This document shows positions 22,724-34,400 of a DNA stretch of 64,000 nt, piece by piece. The notes under the pieces are model-generated. The model was not told the DNA's origin. It worked only from the letters and a program-made list of their open reading frames with translations, and did not search any database. The stretch is taken from the NCBI GenBank assembly GCA_002150815.3, contig NDFF03000017.1:1-64000 (forward strand). The letters run 5' to 3'. Both the position numbers and the translations under genes were made by a program. Every line of letters starts with the position of its first letter. The stretch's first letter is position 1. Origin of the DNA: Grammothele lineata. Lineage: Eukaryota; Basidiomycota; Agaricomycetes; Polyporales; Polyporaceae.

Positions 22724-23253
22724 TTAGCAGACGGCGAAGACGAGGCGGTGATATCCACGCTGCTGGCATGGCTGGCGCGTTCGATTGCAGCGGACCTGCA
22801 GTGAGTCGGGCGTCACGGAGTCGGCGACAATCAATCGAGGTTCGGACATCATAAGCCACTCGTGTAAGTAGTACATATTGAATATGGCGTTGAGTCTTCT
22901 GTGCAGTCTGGGAGCGTCTAGACAAAGTTCGAACAGTGGCACGACATCTAGAGCAATGTCATTGCCTAGAAGTGATAGGAGATGGCGTCCTACGGATGAA
23001 GAAGGGGCAAGATGATGAGGAATGAAAGATGAAGGAAGATATGCTGTACACCTACCTCGACATTGGTCCCAGGCTTGTCTGCTTGTTGTGATGTCGTGGC
23101 CGGGCCGCCGAACACACCGGTCGGCAGCGTCTGAGCCACTGTGAGGTTTGGAAGTTTTGAGACGGGGAATCCTAGTATGTCGAGCGTGTCTTTCAAACAA
23201 GTATAGTATAGCTCTCTGTGACTGTTCGAGCCGACAGCAGTGAAGAGAATCAT
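22724..23253 (-). CDS. Hypothetical protein, uncertain model
   Basis: From ATG 23253 the minus strand reads MILFTAVGSNSHRELYY…LDILGFPVSKLPNL…TGVFGG, then a probable intron near 22990-23055, then a second coding-like exon (LLGNDIALDVVPLFELCLD, RLNAIFNMYYLHEWLMM, VADSVTPDSLQ). Joining the two in frame needs a weak donor (gtgtac); the better donor (gtaggt) gives an early stop. The 3' end is also unclear: a further splice near 22846 could extend the gene past 22724. No family is recognised. The start lies 228 bp from the divergent membrane-protein gene. This could be a real, poorly modelled gene or a degraded one. Confidence 0.3.
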
Positions 23254-23351
23254 CAAAGGATCCGGAGAGCGAAAGAGACGGCCTCCAGCCGTCACGGCGC
23301 GGTTGCCACCAGTCGGGACTCGGGCGACGGCGGCAATGACGCACCGCCATG

Positions 23352-23363
23352 CACGTGACGTGC
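23352..23363. promoter_or_regulatory. CACGTG/TGACGT composite site in a divergent promoter
   Basis: cacgtgacgtgc overlaps an E-box/G-box (CACGTG) and a CRE-like core (TGACGT). It lies between the divergent starts at 23253 (-, uncertain) and 23481 (+). bHLH and bZIP factors bind such cores in fungi; use here is inferred. Confidence 0.35.
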
Positions 23364-23480
23364 GATGGAGACTGGCGCGAAGTCCGGGGAAGGAGATGTC
23401 GAGGCGTAGTCGGTCGGCCTTGTCTTCCCTTGTCCCTCCTCCCCGCTTAATGTGCCCCCTCCTCCATTGATTTTGCGCCT

Positions 23481-25563
23481 ATGGTCTCCCTCTGCGGTCC
23501 TGCAGGCTGCATTCCGGCCCAGAGGCGTCGCGTCCTTCCTCGCCAATCCCTCTCCATCAGCCCCGTGGCCACGTCCGCCTCAGATGCCGCCAATCCCAGC
23601 CAAAGTTTAGATAACTCAGCAGCCGCCGTGCGTCCTCTGTGCCTCGAACATGCGTTCCTGCTGACCCTGTCTGCAGACTGGTGCTCCAACAACGGCAGCA
23701 ACCACGCCACCCTCGAGTCCGACCAACCGACAGGACCCGTCCGACACGGCGTCGGGTAATCCTCCAGACTCGACAGGAGACAGCGGCACCTCTGCGGACT
23801 CAACTGATGGCGCCTCCGCACCTCCCTCTTCGGACGGGCCTACATCGCAGGATACTGGCGGATCACAGGGACCGTACGTACTCTTTTGGCTCTCTAGGTT
23901 TCACTCGCTTCATTGGTTTCGTGCAGAACGTCCCCGCCTACGTCTCAACAGACTGACGGCCCAACTTCTGGTGTCACCTCTCCTCCTACATCTCCCCCGA
24001 CGACTGGCCCCACCACCGGGCCCACATCCCCACCAACATCCGACCAGACAACGACAGGCCCGACTTCTGACCCTACCACTACATCCGATACCACCACCTC
24101 TGATACGACGACCACGTCCACCTCAACAACCACGACTTCTACATCAGCCTCGACAACGTCAACATCCACTACAACCCCTACCTCGACCTCAACGAGCACT
24201 ACAGCAGCCGCACTAGCATCGGATGCCGCCTCTAATAGTACCTCCACAATTTCCGCCCAAACAACGATCACCTCCACTATAGCCACCGTCATTAATGGCA
24301 CCCCTACGACTGTACGTCTTTCTACTTTTCAGTCGACATTTGTTGCCTATTCTCGTCTATTATCAGATCACCTCTGCCATCCCGACGACGCTCTCCAACG
24401 GGGATGTCGACTCCAACTCCTCTGCCAGCACTAAGCGTGACATCATCGCGGGAACCGTCGGTGGAGCAGCTTTTATCGTGTTGATCACCGCTCTCTTCCT
24501 CTTCTACCGTCGCCATCAGAACAAGAAGTCGTCCTTCTTCAAGGTCTTCCAACCCAAGCCTCGCGCCCGTCTGCTCGACGGCGAGGACATCGACGACTTC
24601 GACATGGGCCCTGCCACACGCTACCGCGACTACCCTGCCTCCGTCACCACCGGCCAGTCGCGCAACAACACCCCCGGACCCGGGGCATCGCCCATGTCGC
24701 GCTCGTTCCACGCGTCTTCTCCCTCTCTTGCGGGCATGCCCATGGATCCGCAGCGTACACCCACGCCCAACCGCGGCGGGATGCCACCCCCGGGCGCCGC
24801 ACCGCCGCACCTGCTCGGCATGCGTGCCGAGACGGGCTCCATCTTCCGCGAGGCAGTCTGGCCGCCCCCGAGCGAGCATAGTGTGCTCGTCGACCCTATC
24901 ACCAACGCCTCCAGTGCCGTCGACCTCAGTACTATCGTCGATGACGTCATGGGTCCTAGCAGTGCGGCCGCAGCCGCGGCTGCTGCAGCGCACGGGCTGC
25001 CACCTCCAGGGGCCGGGCCACTTCGCACGCGTGGAGGTGCAGGAGGGAGTACGTCGTCCCTTGTTGGAGAGGACCCGTTCGCGTCGCTATCAATGCTCTC
25101 GGCAGGGTCGCGCCCATCAACAGCGGCACACTCGCGCGAAACGAGCGAGACCCCACTCCTCCCTCCCCAAACCGTCGTCTTCGCCCCGCAAGCCGTACAG
25201 GCTGGCATGGCGCAGGACGCGCGGCGCCGTTCGAACCGCTCGAGCGTCGCGCCCGGCTCGCCGATGCCCCCGCCGGGGATCGGGCCGCTGTTCGTGACGA
25301 ATATGGGCCCGCTGTCGCCCGCGTCCCCATCGCCGTCGACGACCTCGCCTGGGAGTCCCCCTGCGACGTTCGCGGCGCAGCAGGCGCTTGGGCAGCTGGG
25401 GTCGCCGGTGCAGACGTCGCCGGTGGAGGGGAAGCAGCCGAGGAATTGGCTGCAGAGGTCCCCGAAGAAGGTGGCGGGGGAGGTGAGGACGAGTGTGGAT
25501 GAGGGTGGGGTGGACGTTACGGACGTGACGAGCTCGGGACATGGAGTCGGCGAGGCGATGTGA
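23481..25563 (+). CDS. Single-pass membrane protein with Thr/Ser-rich ectodomain
   Basis: Exons 23481-23627, 23677-23873, 23927-24311 and 24367-25563 encode 641 residues. Residues 50-240 are mucin-like, dominated by TSPPTS, TTGPT and TTTSTST runs that would be heavily O-mannosylated. One membrane helix (about 270-292, IIAGTVGGAAFIVLITALFLF) is followed by a basic stop-transfer RRHQNKK and a 350-residue Pro/Ser-rich cytosolic tail. This layout resembles fungal wall-stress or mid2-like sensors, but no WSC domain is present. A convincing signal peptide is missing from the chosen first exon, so the start exon may be wrong. An Ala run (near 24961-24990) marks the tail. Function is unknown; surface sensing is an inference. 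Confidence 0.7.
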
Positions 25564-26233
25564 GTGAAGTTGAGCTCGAGTCCGGAGGTAGGTGAACGAT
25601 GGAGGACGGATGGTTATATGGAGTATTTATACCGCACGCATGGATGCGGGTGGACTGAGAGGGATGGACGCGCATGCATTGGACCCTCGTAGGTTCAAAG
25701 GCGCGTGATCCGTACCCGCCTCATTGCGCACGCTGGACCACACTACACAACCCCTATCGCTCTTTGCACTCTGCTCTCGAACCATGCATGTTGCACGTTA
25801 CGACCACTGACGACGATACAGTACCTAGTGTTCATTTACTGTAGTAGCAGCTACCTGTCCTTGCTTGCTTTCTTTTGGGTCTGGACGATCCTACGTGATA
25901 CGCTGTCCGTGGATAGACGGTTTCCGGGCGGCGTACGCAGATGCTGGTGTTGAAGGGACACAGTTTCCGTATTTTTGTTGGAGTACCATACATGACTTGT
26001 CATACTGACATCCCATTTGACCGATGTTCAACGATCATTGACTGCAACAGCGTGGCAGAACAACAGGAGTGGAGTTTTCACTTTCTATATGCGTCGCAAC
26101 TCGAGCCCCGAACGACAGGCGTTGAGTATACGCCACCAAGACCGGCAGGCACATCCGATCCGCCGGGCCGCCCGGACGTACCCCGCACCGAACACGGGCG
26201 CCTCCGCTACCCCAGAGCTCTCCACCGACCACC
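25564..26233. other. Intergenic, no gene recognised
   Basis: 3' region of the membrane-protein gene and 5' region of the E1-alpha gene. tatatggagtatttata at 25613-25629 may belong to a 3' end signal. Open frames here lack protein features. Confidence 0.4.
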
Positions 26234-28496
26234 ATGTTCCGTCCGATGCGCGCCCGCCTCCCGCTGCCCCGCCGCGCTGGCCCCCGCTGGCGAAGAGGCG
26301 TCGCGGGGACGGTGCCCAAGCTGCCTGAACACGCGCACGGGCACTTGCCTGCGAGCCAGAGCCCGATCACGTCGAGCTTGGATTTCTTCAATTCGGTTAT
26401 GCAGGGCGGGAAGCAGATACCGACTTTTCGCGTTTTGGACGGCGCGGGGAAGCCTATTGAGGGCGCGGAGGTGCCTGAGGTGAGTGCGATATGTTGTATA
26501 AACGTACGTGAGGAACGAGGACCGACGAGTGAAGGTAGATCGACAAGGAGCTCGCGAGGAAGATGTCAGTGAGCGTGCCACCCCACGGTCCCACCCCCGG
26601 GGCCCTCGTGCATGTATGCGCGTGCTGACGGGGAAGGGGCGGCTCACCTAGATACGAGAACATGGTCCAGCTCCCGATCCTCGACGACATCCTCTACAAC
26701 CTCCAGCGGCAAGGCAGGATTGTGTTTTATGTGAGCATCGCCCCTCCATCCCATCCCACGCCCCCGCTCATTCTCCCCCTCCCACCCCGCCGACGCCGAC
26801 GCCCCCGAGCAGATGACCGCTGTGAGTAGCTACAGTACTACTCTGCTAGTGCGTCCGCGTCCGAGATCACCGACCCCGCCGCGCTTCTTTTGCTCGACTT
26901 TCCCGACGCTCCGCCGCTCGTCACGCTCGCGGTCGCGGCCGCGCGAGTAGTACGGCGAGGAGGCGGCCATTATTGGCTCGGCTGCCGCGCTCGCGCCTGA
27001 CGACGAGTGAGTACACGCACACGAGATGCGTTTCCCACCTGGATCCTCTCTGTTTTCCCAGCGGAACTGACCGACGTGTGCAGGGTTCTCGGTAAGCCGA
27101 CAATTTAGCGTTGCGCTTCTCGAGTTTCTCGAGGGCGTGCGCGGAAGGGGCGGGCTGACACGGACGCTGCTATGGCGCAGCGCAATACCGCGAGTCTGGG
27201 GTGTTGCTCTTCCGCGGCTTCGGGCTCGACAACATCATGAACCAGTGCTTCGGCACACACCTCGATCCGTGCGGTAAAGGCAAGCAGATGCCCGTCGTGA
27301 GTAGCAGCACTTTGCGCTCTTTGTGCGTGCGGTAAGCTCTAGGCAGTGACACGCGCTTCCATACGTGCTTTCTCGCAGCACTACGGCTCCAAGGAGCTGC
27401 ACTATCATACGATTTCGTCCCCGCTGGCGACGCAGATACCGCAGGCGGCGGGCGTGGGCTACGCGCTCAAGCGCGACCCCGCGCGCAAGGGCAAGAACTG
27501 CGCCGTCGTCTACTTTGGCGACGGCGCCGCGTCCGAAGGCGACTTTCACGCCGGGATGCTTCTCGGTGAGTCTATCTACGCACATACGCTTCTTCGCGTC
27601 CGTTGCTGACAGGTCTTCCTCGAACGCGGACACGAACGCGAATCCGCACTGCGCGCGTGGCGGGGCCAGCGTCGACCATCCCCTCACCGACGCTGTTCAT
27701 CGCGCGGAACAACGGGTTCGCGATCTCGACGCCGTCGTCGGAGCAGTACTATGGGGACGGGATCGCCGCGCGGGGCCCGGGCTACGGCGTTCACACCGTC
27801 CGTGTGGACGGCAACGACGTGCTCGCGGTGTACGCCGCCGTCAAGGAGGCGCGCCGGCGGTGCGTCGAGGAGGGCCGTGCCGTGCTCGTCGAGACGATGA
27901 CGTACCGGTGCGTCGCTGTTTGCTTCCTGTGTTCGTGAGTTCTTTAGCTGATGCTCGGCGTTTGCCTGCGCTGCTGGGGCGGTGGCGTCGGAATGCGGTG
28001 GGGGTTTAGGGTGGGCCACCACTCGACTTCGGACGACTCGTTCGCGTACCGGCCGCGGAAGGAGGTGGAGGACAGGAAGCGGCTGGACAACCCGATCGTG
28101 CGCTTCCGGCTGTACCTGGAATCGAAGGGGTGGTGGACGAAGGAGGAGGAGGAGGCGCTCGGGAAGCGGCTGAAGGAGGAGGTCGTCGCGGCGTACAAGA
28201 AGGCGGAGGCGCTGCCGAAGCCGGAGTTGGGGGAGATGTTTACGGAGGTGTACGGGGGAGAGGAACCTTGGCATATCGTGAGTGGTTCATACAATACTGT
28301 GCCTTTGTGGCGGGGTGCATCCTGGTGCATCTCGTGATGGGTGATTGCTGACTGACGGGTGATGGTGATGCAGAAGGAGCAGCGGGAAGAGCTCAAGAGG
28401 TTAGTAAAGAAGTACGGCAGGACATGGGAGCCGTGGAAGGCGGAACTGAAGAAGCACAAAGGCGAAGGCGAGGAATGGATGGAGGAGTCGCGATAG
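26234..28496 (+). CDS. BCKDHA: Branched-chain 2-oxoacid dehydrogenase E1-alpha, mitochondrial
   Basis: Eleven exons: 26234-26479, 26539-26564, 26652-26730, 26813-26821, 26951-27006, 27084-27091, 27181-27296, 27379-27565, 27670-27907, 28010-28277, 28374-28496; 451 residues. The Arg-rich N-terminus ([14 protein letters not shown]) is a mitochondrial targeting sequence. Conserved blocks are [38 protein letters not shown] and the thiamine-diphosphate motif [11 protein letters not shown]…[10 protein letters not shown], then the phosphorylation-loop region HHSTSDDS and [15 protein letters not shown]. With E1-beta, E2 and E3 it decarboxylates 2-oxoacids from Leu, Ile and Val. Exons 4 (9 nt, MTA) and 6 (8 nt) are microexons required to join conserved residues. 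Exon 2 is 26 nt and uses donor gtcagt. Confidence 0.92.
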
Positions 28497-29312
28497 GGCA
28501 TATATCGGGACGAGGGTGGGAGGATTTGTGTATCATAGGACGATGTCTGGGTACGGATTGTACATTATTCAGTCAGTTTACAGGTACCGCAGAGGACGAC
28601 GGGGGATGGAAGAGTTCCTGGGCCTGTCTCATATGGCGCCCTGGTGTTAGTCTTTTAGAACGAGTTAGAACGCGTCATGGGCAAGAAGACTGATTCTGTT
28701 CGTCTGGGCGACTAGTGTGGTTGTGGGGCAGGGGTTCTAGACGAGATATGTCTCGGGGCTTGTGCGCGGGTCGCACGGACATAATGAAAGGATCCACGGA
28801 CCGAGTGTGGTGGCATGGCGACGGAGAGCAACGGGGCCCAAATGCGTCATGGCTGCCGGCGGCGGCGGTGGCGGGAGGTGCAGACGAGGCCCGGCCATCA
28901 GGGCGAGTGGCTGCGTCTGGGCTGGGCCTCAGGCTCTGGTGGGTGAGCAGAGAGAGGTTGTCGGGTGCGGGCGGGCGGGAGATGATATCAACGTGGCTGC
29001 GGCGGTCGGCAACGGAGGCTCCCACCGCGCTCGGCTCGGCCTTCTGCAGCGACGCTGACCCTCGCTGACCCTCGCTGTCCGCCTTCGCCTTCGCGCTCTC
29101 TTCCTTCCGCTTCGTCCTCTTCTCTTCCGCCTCCCGACTCTTTTGTGTACATACTCTTGAGTCGCAGCAGCCCTGGGCCTTGCATGTCCCTCTGACTACA
29201 GGCATCGGCTCGCTGTGCAACCCAAGCAGGACCAGCTGGACCGCGTCCACTCCTTTCGCGGCTGCGCCCAAGACCGCCCTCGCTGCCCCCGCCTGCATCG
29301 AGCGTGCTCTCC
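28497..29312. other. Intergenic, no gene recognised
   Basis: Between two plus-strand genes. The last 250 bp (from about 29060) are pyrimidine-rich (ccttcgccttcgcgctctcttcc), as often seen just upstream of fungal transcription starts. A long minus-strand open frame here has low-complexity composition and is not credible. Confidence 0.45.
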
Positions 29313-31374
29313 ATGTTCTCTTTTTCTGCCGCCTTGGTCGGCCTTGGTTCCCCCTCTCTTTACCTCTTCCTCGCCGTCCTCCTCACCGCCCCCGCCCCCG
29401 CCCACGCAAAGTTCTCCTCCATCTCCTTCTCCACCGTCAAGCAGTGTGGCAACTTCACCGTCAACTTCGCAGGCGGAAAGGCTCCCGGCGGCCCCCTCTT
29501 CCTCACCGTCCTCCCCCTCAATGGCTCTGCCGTCTCCATCCCCCTCCCCGTCGACGCATGGAACGCCACCACCGAGACCGGCGCCGCGATCACCTTCCTG
29601 CCCTTTCCCGAGAACACCCAGTTCATCGCCTCTCTCGACACCGCCGAGGGAACGAGCACTGCGACCATCTCCGACGTCCTCGTCATCGAGTCTTCGGACT
29701 CGGGCGATACCTCCTGCCTTCCCACGGGCGCGGTATTTGTGCCGCACTACACCGTCGTCGACACCCTCTCCCAATGTGAGCCCTTTACCGTCGACTTTGA
29801 CGCCTCCCAGAATATCTCGGCCCCCGCCGTCCGCGCGTTCGTCCCCAGCGGCGGCTCGGAGAATCTCAACCAGACCTCCTCTGCGGACGGCTCGGCGTCC
29901 TTCGAGGCGGCCATCACCCGCGATGTCGTTACTGTGCTGCTATTCAAGGATGATACGGGCTACACCCAGACGACGATGCTCCTTCCCGTGTCCGGTGACG
30001 TCAACAGCGACACCTCATGCCTCCCCACGAGCACGCTGTCCACCACGTCCTCGCTGGAGATGAGCTCGTCGGAAGCCAAGGTCACTCCGCAGTAAGTATT
30101 TCGGATCATTTTATTTCCTCGTCTCCGGTCTCACCAAGCGGCGGGCTTCTCCTGCCACCGCGCAAATCAGGATCGCCGTCATCGTCATTGCTGTCTGCGT
30201 GAGCGTCGTCGGCGCCCTCGCGCTCATCATGCTCCTCTGGTATTTCTGCCACCGCCGCCAGGCCCGCGAGCGCAAGTTCGCCAAGCTCGACGAGGTCAAG
30301 ACCCCAACGGACCCCGAGAAGCGCCAAGAGTACCCCTACCCGCAAGCCCAGGTGCAGCCCACGCCCTTCCCCCCGTCGCCAACGTCCCCCTCGGGCGCGC
30401 AGTACATCCGCAACCCGCCGTACATCCGCGCGGGTAGCGTGCTCGTCACCCCGACCTCGCCCGCCCCCCGCGACCCGTTCGGCGAGCGCGCGTCGGGCCC
30501 GATCCTCGGCCCGCTCTCCGCGCGCGAGAGCTTCGGCGAGCGCCTTGGCGCGACCGCGCTGGGCAACGTCGCGATGGGCTCCTCGACACTCAACCTCCCC
30601 CGCACGCGCGCCGGCACCCCCGTGCAGTCCCCTTCTGGGCTCCAGCGCGGGTCGGCGGCGGGCGAGTTCGGGCGTGGATCTGCGTACGACCCCGCGAGCG
30701 AGCCTATCCCTGGCACCTCGCCGTACTGGGGCGGCCGGCTCGCGGTCACCCCGGACAACTCGCTCGCGTCCAACGGCCCCTCGCCCCTCCGCTTACGGCA
30801 GTCCACCCAGTCCGTGTCGACCGCGTCCGTGTCGACGGTGGAGATCGACCGCATCCTCGAGATGGCGACCATGTTCACCTCTGGGGCGGACGGCCTCAGC
30901 GGGCCCGTCCTCCCCCAACCCGTGCTCACCGCCCCAGCCACGCTCCGCTCCTCCGCGTACATGGCCGGGCGCGAGAGCCGCCGCGCCTCCCTCGCCGGCT
31001 CCTCCTCCCCCACCAGCTCGGGCTCGGGCTCGGGCTCGGGCTCGCACAGCAGGAACAACTCCGGCAACTCCCTCACCGCGCCCACGCGCGGGCTCGCGCA
31101 GCAAGCGAGCCTGAACGCCCTCCGCGCGCGCGCGTTCCGCGAGCCCCCGCTCGCGCCCCTGCCGTCGTCCCCCTTGCCCTCCGGCACGCGCCCGAGCTTT
31201 GATATCGACGGGGTCGTGGCTGCGAACCAGCAGCTCGAGCGCGAGTCGGGGTTGAGGGCGCCGGAGCGGGTTGTGAGCAGGGTTGGGGCGAGCTGGGAGG
31301 GCGATGGGCTGGATGGGTACGCGATGATGCGCCCTAGTGCGGCGGACCGCCCTGGTTCGGGCTTGCGCGGCTGA
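29313..31374 (+). CDS. Single-pass membrane protein with duplicated ectodomain
   Basis: Exons 29313-30091 and 30171-31374 encode 660 residues. A signal peptide ends near AHA (about residue 32). The ectodomain appears to be two homologous units of about 110-120 residues, each starting with QC..FTV.F and ending SDTSCLPT or GDTSCLPT. A membrane helix at 261-283 (IAVIVIAVCVSVVGALALIMLLWYF) begins right after the intron, followed by CHRRQARERK and a long Ser/Pro-rich cytosolic tail. The tail includes a hexanucleotide ggctcg run (31017-31044) encoding Ser-Gly repeats. It has the same layout as the gene at 23481-25563 but no clear sequence match. Receptor or wall-anchoring roles are inferred only. 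Confidence 0.85.
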
Positions 31375-33379
31375 GCTGGGCGTAGCCCGTTCGTCGTGCT
31401 GCCGGGGCTGGTCGCTTGCCGCTTGTCGCTTTTTCCTGTTCGCTGTTGACTTTTTGGGCTTTGGGTTCGGCGTCGCGTCCGCCTTCGCGTTCCTCCTCCT
31501 CCTTTGGGTGTATTCTCCCTGTCCATGGTCCCGCTCTGCCTCCGCCTATGGACGAAGACACTCCAGGTCCAAGAGAACCATTCACCCCTCTCCGTCTCGC
31601 TGTTGCCGTTGTTTAAACCCGTTCCCCCTTCGCTGTGCATACGCCCTTCCTGCTTGTGCCGTACGTTATCCCCTTCATGCGCTTGCGTTCTGCACATACG
31701 CTGCCACAGGCCCCTTTTTTCTTCAGCCTTCAGCCTTCAGCTTTTTCGCCGTACTTAATGCGTTCTAGCGTTTAGCTTGGTTGGTGCAGCCCCGGGCGCC
31801 GCTTCGCTCGTTTTTGACGATTGCATCGTCTCTGTCTCTCTGTCTCTCTCTCCTCGCGCTACCCGCTCGCTCGCATGCGTGCGTGCGTCTCACGTTCGTC
31901 TAAAAGTTACAGTAGTTACCGCCATGGCGGAACGGGACGTTCGTGTACATCCAGGGTCCGGAGTGCGCGCAGTAGAGGCCTGGGCTGGCCACGCTGCGCA
32001 CGCTCGGGTCTGGTCGTTCGTCCCGTCATGCCTGCTCGGTCGGTCGTTACAGTACTCCTGCCTCCCCTCTGCTTGCTCGTTTCCCCGCTCCGTTTCTCTG
32101 CCTGCGTTTCCGTTCATGTTCACGCGCACAGTGCTACGCCCCCTTGACGACATTTTCCGTGCTCGTGTCCGTGCTCGCGTCCGTGCGCGAGCGTTCTTGC
32201 GCCCCCTTTCGAATTGTTACATGTTACATCCTACTTCACACGCACATCCCTACTACCTTTTGCCCCGACAGAATCGCTCGGCTGTACCATTTGTATCCCT
32301 AGCTGTACATGTAGCGATGTAGGAAGTACACGCGCCCTCCCCCGTATTGGGGGAGGAAAACATACCCTACATACATTAAGTATACTTCCGACAACCTACG
32401 CCCGTCTGCCTTGTTGCCTGCCTGCTTGTGGGTGGGTGAGTGTGGCGAGTCTCGACCGACGGGCCCCGACGATATGTGAATAAGTAAGTGAGAGAGCGGA
32501 CTTGGCGTGGTGATGGAGTCGGGATGGATACTGGACACCGGACTCGAGAGGATGGAGGCTGAGGTGGGGCGATAGCCCAATTGCAAGCGGGACAGGAGGC
32601 AACCGGAGCCCTGTCGTCCGACGCTTGGTTGGTTTTTGAACGGCGCGAACGGCGAGGCCATGATGACCGACCGACGGACTGGGAGGCCGTTCGAGAAGGA
32701 TGGGTGATGCCGTACTGGTGTGTATATGTATATGCGGGCGGCGCACGGCGGCCTGTGATGATCCTGCGCGGAGATGTGGGATTTGGGCCGAGAATAGGAC
32801 GTGGTTGGCCGGTGGGGTCGGGGAAGGACTAAGGCGGTGAGCGAGGGTTGGGATGTTGGTGGACGTATGGGCGATGAAGGCCAGCCGCTACGAGCAATGA
32901 CGTTGGGGAATGGGAGGATCAAGGCGTAGGACTTGGAGGATGGACAGATGTTTTGGGAGCGACGCGATTGGTCGCGCGGCACACAACCCCGAGAGAAGGA
33001 GACGAAGCGATGAATCGGTGTCGAGGAGTGAATATTGAATGCCCGGATGATTGGTGTGGCAGAAGATCGAAGCCGTCTCGTAAGGGCTGATCGTCTTCGA
33101 CGCAACCCTCGCCTTCTCCTTCGACCTGAGAGGTTCCCATAATATCCATCGTCACCTACTAGGGAATCCATGACCGGCCAGATATATCATCGAGCTGATG
33201 CTGTCGATGGCGGCCTCAGAGGAGAACAGTTCTGATGGCATCCAGCGACACTGACAACGCTGAGCCCTCCCAACCTTCGCATCCTGCGCCCGACCTCGAT
33301 CGCGACTATAAGCTTCGTTGTAGCATTGCCTCGGAGGAACGCCACCTGGTAAGCAGTACTAGCGTCGAGTGTTGCATCG
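31375..33379. other. 2-kb stretch with no credible gene
   Basis: The first kilobase after the membrane-protein gene is pyrimidine-rich with ctgtctctctgtctctctct at 31829-31848. Long minus-strand frames (for example 32299-33171) are Arg/Ser/Pro-rich and lack recognised domains or splice support. A short plus-strand frame from 33235 (MASSDTDNAEP…) ends at a good donor (gtaagc at 33350) but leads into the 3' end of the next gene. Confidence 0.4.
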
Positions 33380-33737
33380 TCAGGCATCCGGGTCCTGCGG
33401 GAGCTTCGCGGCCTCCGCTGCTGCCCTGCGGCGTCCACCAAACATGAGCTCGACGTAGTCTGCACCGCCGAGGACGGGCCCGTCCCCGGGCTGCCGCTTG
33501 GCCGCGAGAGCTTTCGCGCGCGCTTTGAGGCTGGCGTGCTTCTTCTGCTCTGCGGGAACAGGTGTAGGTGCGGACGGCGCCTTGGACTTGGGGGCGGCGG
33601 GGGAGGAGGCGGGTGCGGCGCCGCTCGTCGTTTTCTTGGGCTGTGTGCGGGATCGGAATCGTGTTCGTGTTTACAGGGACTCAAGCAAGGATATGAGAGC
33701 TCACCTGTCGTTTGTAGAACTTGGCACTGCGACCCAT
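33380..33737 (-). CDS. Small basic conserved-looking protein, intact copy
   Basis: Two exons (33705-33737 and 33380-33640) give 97 residues: MGRSAKFYKRQ, then PKKTTSG, an Ala/Pro/Ser-rich linker, a basic helical stretch (KKHASLKARAKALAAKRQPGDGP) and a short C-terminus with DYVELMFGGRR. The first exon, 33 nt, is duplicated at 37193-37225. A basic N-terminal tag plus a helix is common in small nucleolar or ribosome-assembly factors, but I cannot name the family. A TATA-like ttaaata on the minus strand lies about 105 bp upstream (33841-33848). Confidence 0.7.
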
Positions 33738-34400
33738 TGTCGTTCAGTCGAGATTGGTGGCCAGGGATGCACTGAGAAGTTGCGCAACGTCCAAGGACAA
33801 GTTTTTGGGCGCTGGCTCCGTTAGCCGGAAGGAACGGGCCGTATTTAAGCGCTCACTGCTGCGGCGAGGGGCAACCGGGGACGACACAACTTCAACTCAA
33901 CCGAACGCTACCATTCTTTCTGGCTAAATCCGCAGCTCCTTCTAAATACACGCAGAACTCGTATGAGACTTTTCTGCTTCTCAGAGATCGATCCATCACC
34001 CGCGTTCCCAGGTGAGAACCCTTCAACGAATTCTCTCGGGGGCGGTCCACTGATGAACCCCGCTCTTCAACGTACATCCTCATCACTTTGTCCCCCGGTA
34101 TGTTTCATTACGACTGATTCAAGCGTGCTGTAAACCTATGCAGATGCTACTGAACAGTGTCTAGTGGTGCCCGAGTCGCTCTTAGTCGTCGCGAGTTGGA
34201 GACTCGACGAACGGGGACGGATGGTAAGCTTCCACAAGGACACAGAGAGCGCCATAGTACAGGTCGGATAGACAGCGCATACCTGCTGAGAAAGGATGCT
34301 TCATGAGTGGCAAGACGATTCCAGTGATGGTCAGTGACGGTAAGTAGACACAGCAGTCGTAATGTACACAATGGCTAATTCTGCTACTACAGTCTAGTAT
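33738..34400. other. Promoter of the small basic gene and 3' side of membrane-protein copy A
   Basis: All of this stretch is repeated, with divergence, at about 37226-37835. It contains the upstream region of the small basic gene; the copy at 37340-37370 has lost the ttaaata-like word (gtatttaagc here, gggtttaagc there). No additional gene is seen. Confidence 0.5.

Noticed and set aside
23945..24301. Val/Glu-rich frame on the minus strand
   Set aside because: Mirror image of the Thr-rich repeat of the membrane protein on the plus strand, whose splice sites and membrane helix are convincing.
28675..29298. 207-codon minus-strand frame
   Set aside because: Antisense to a pyrimidine-rich promoter region; no protein features.
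32299..33171. 290-codon open frame on the minus strand
   Set aside because: Arg/Ser/Pro-rich low complexity, no domains, no splice support; typical of chance frames in this GC-rich DNA.
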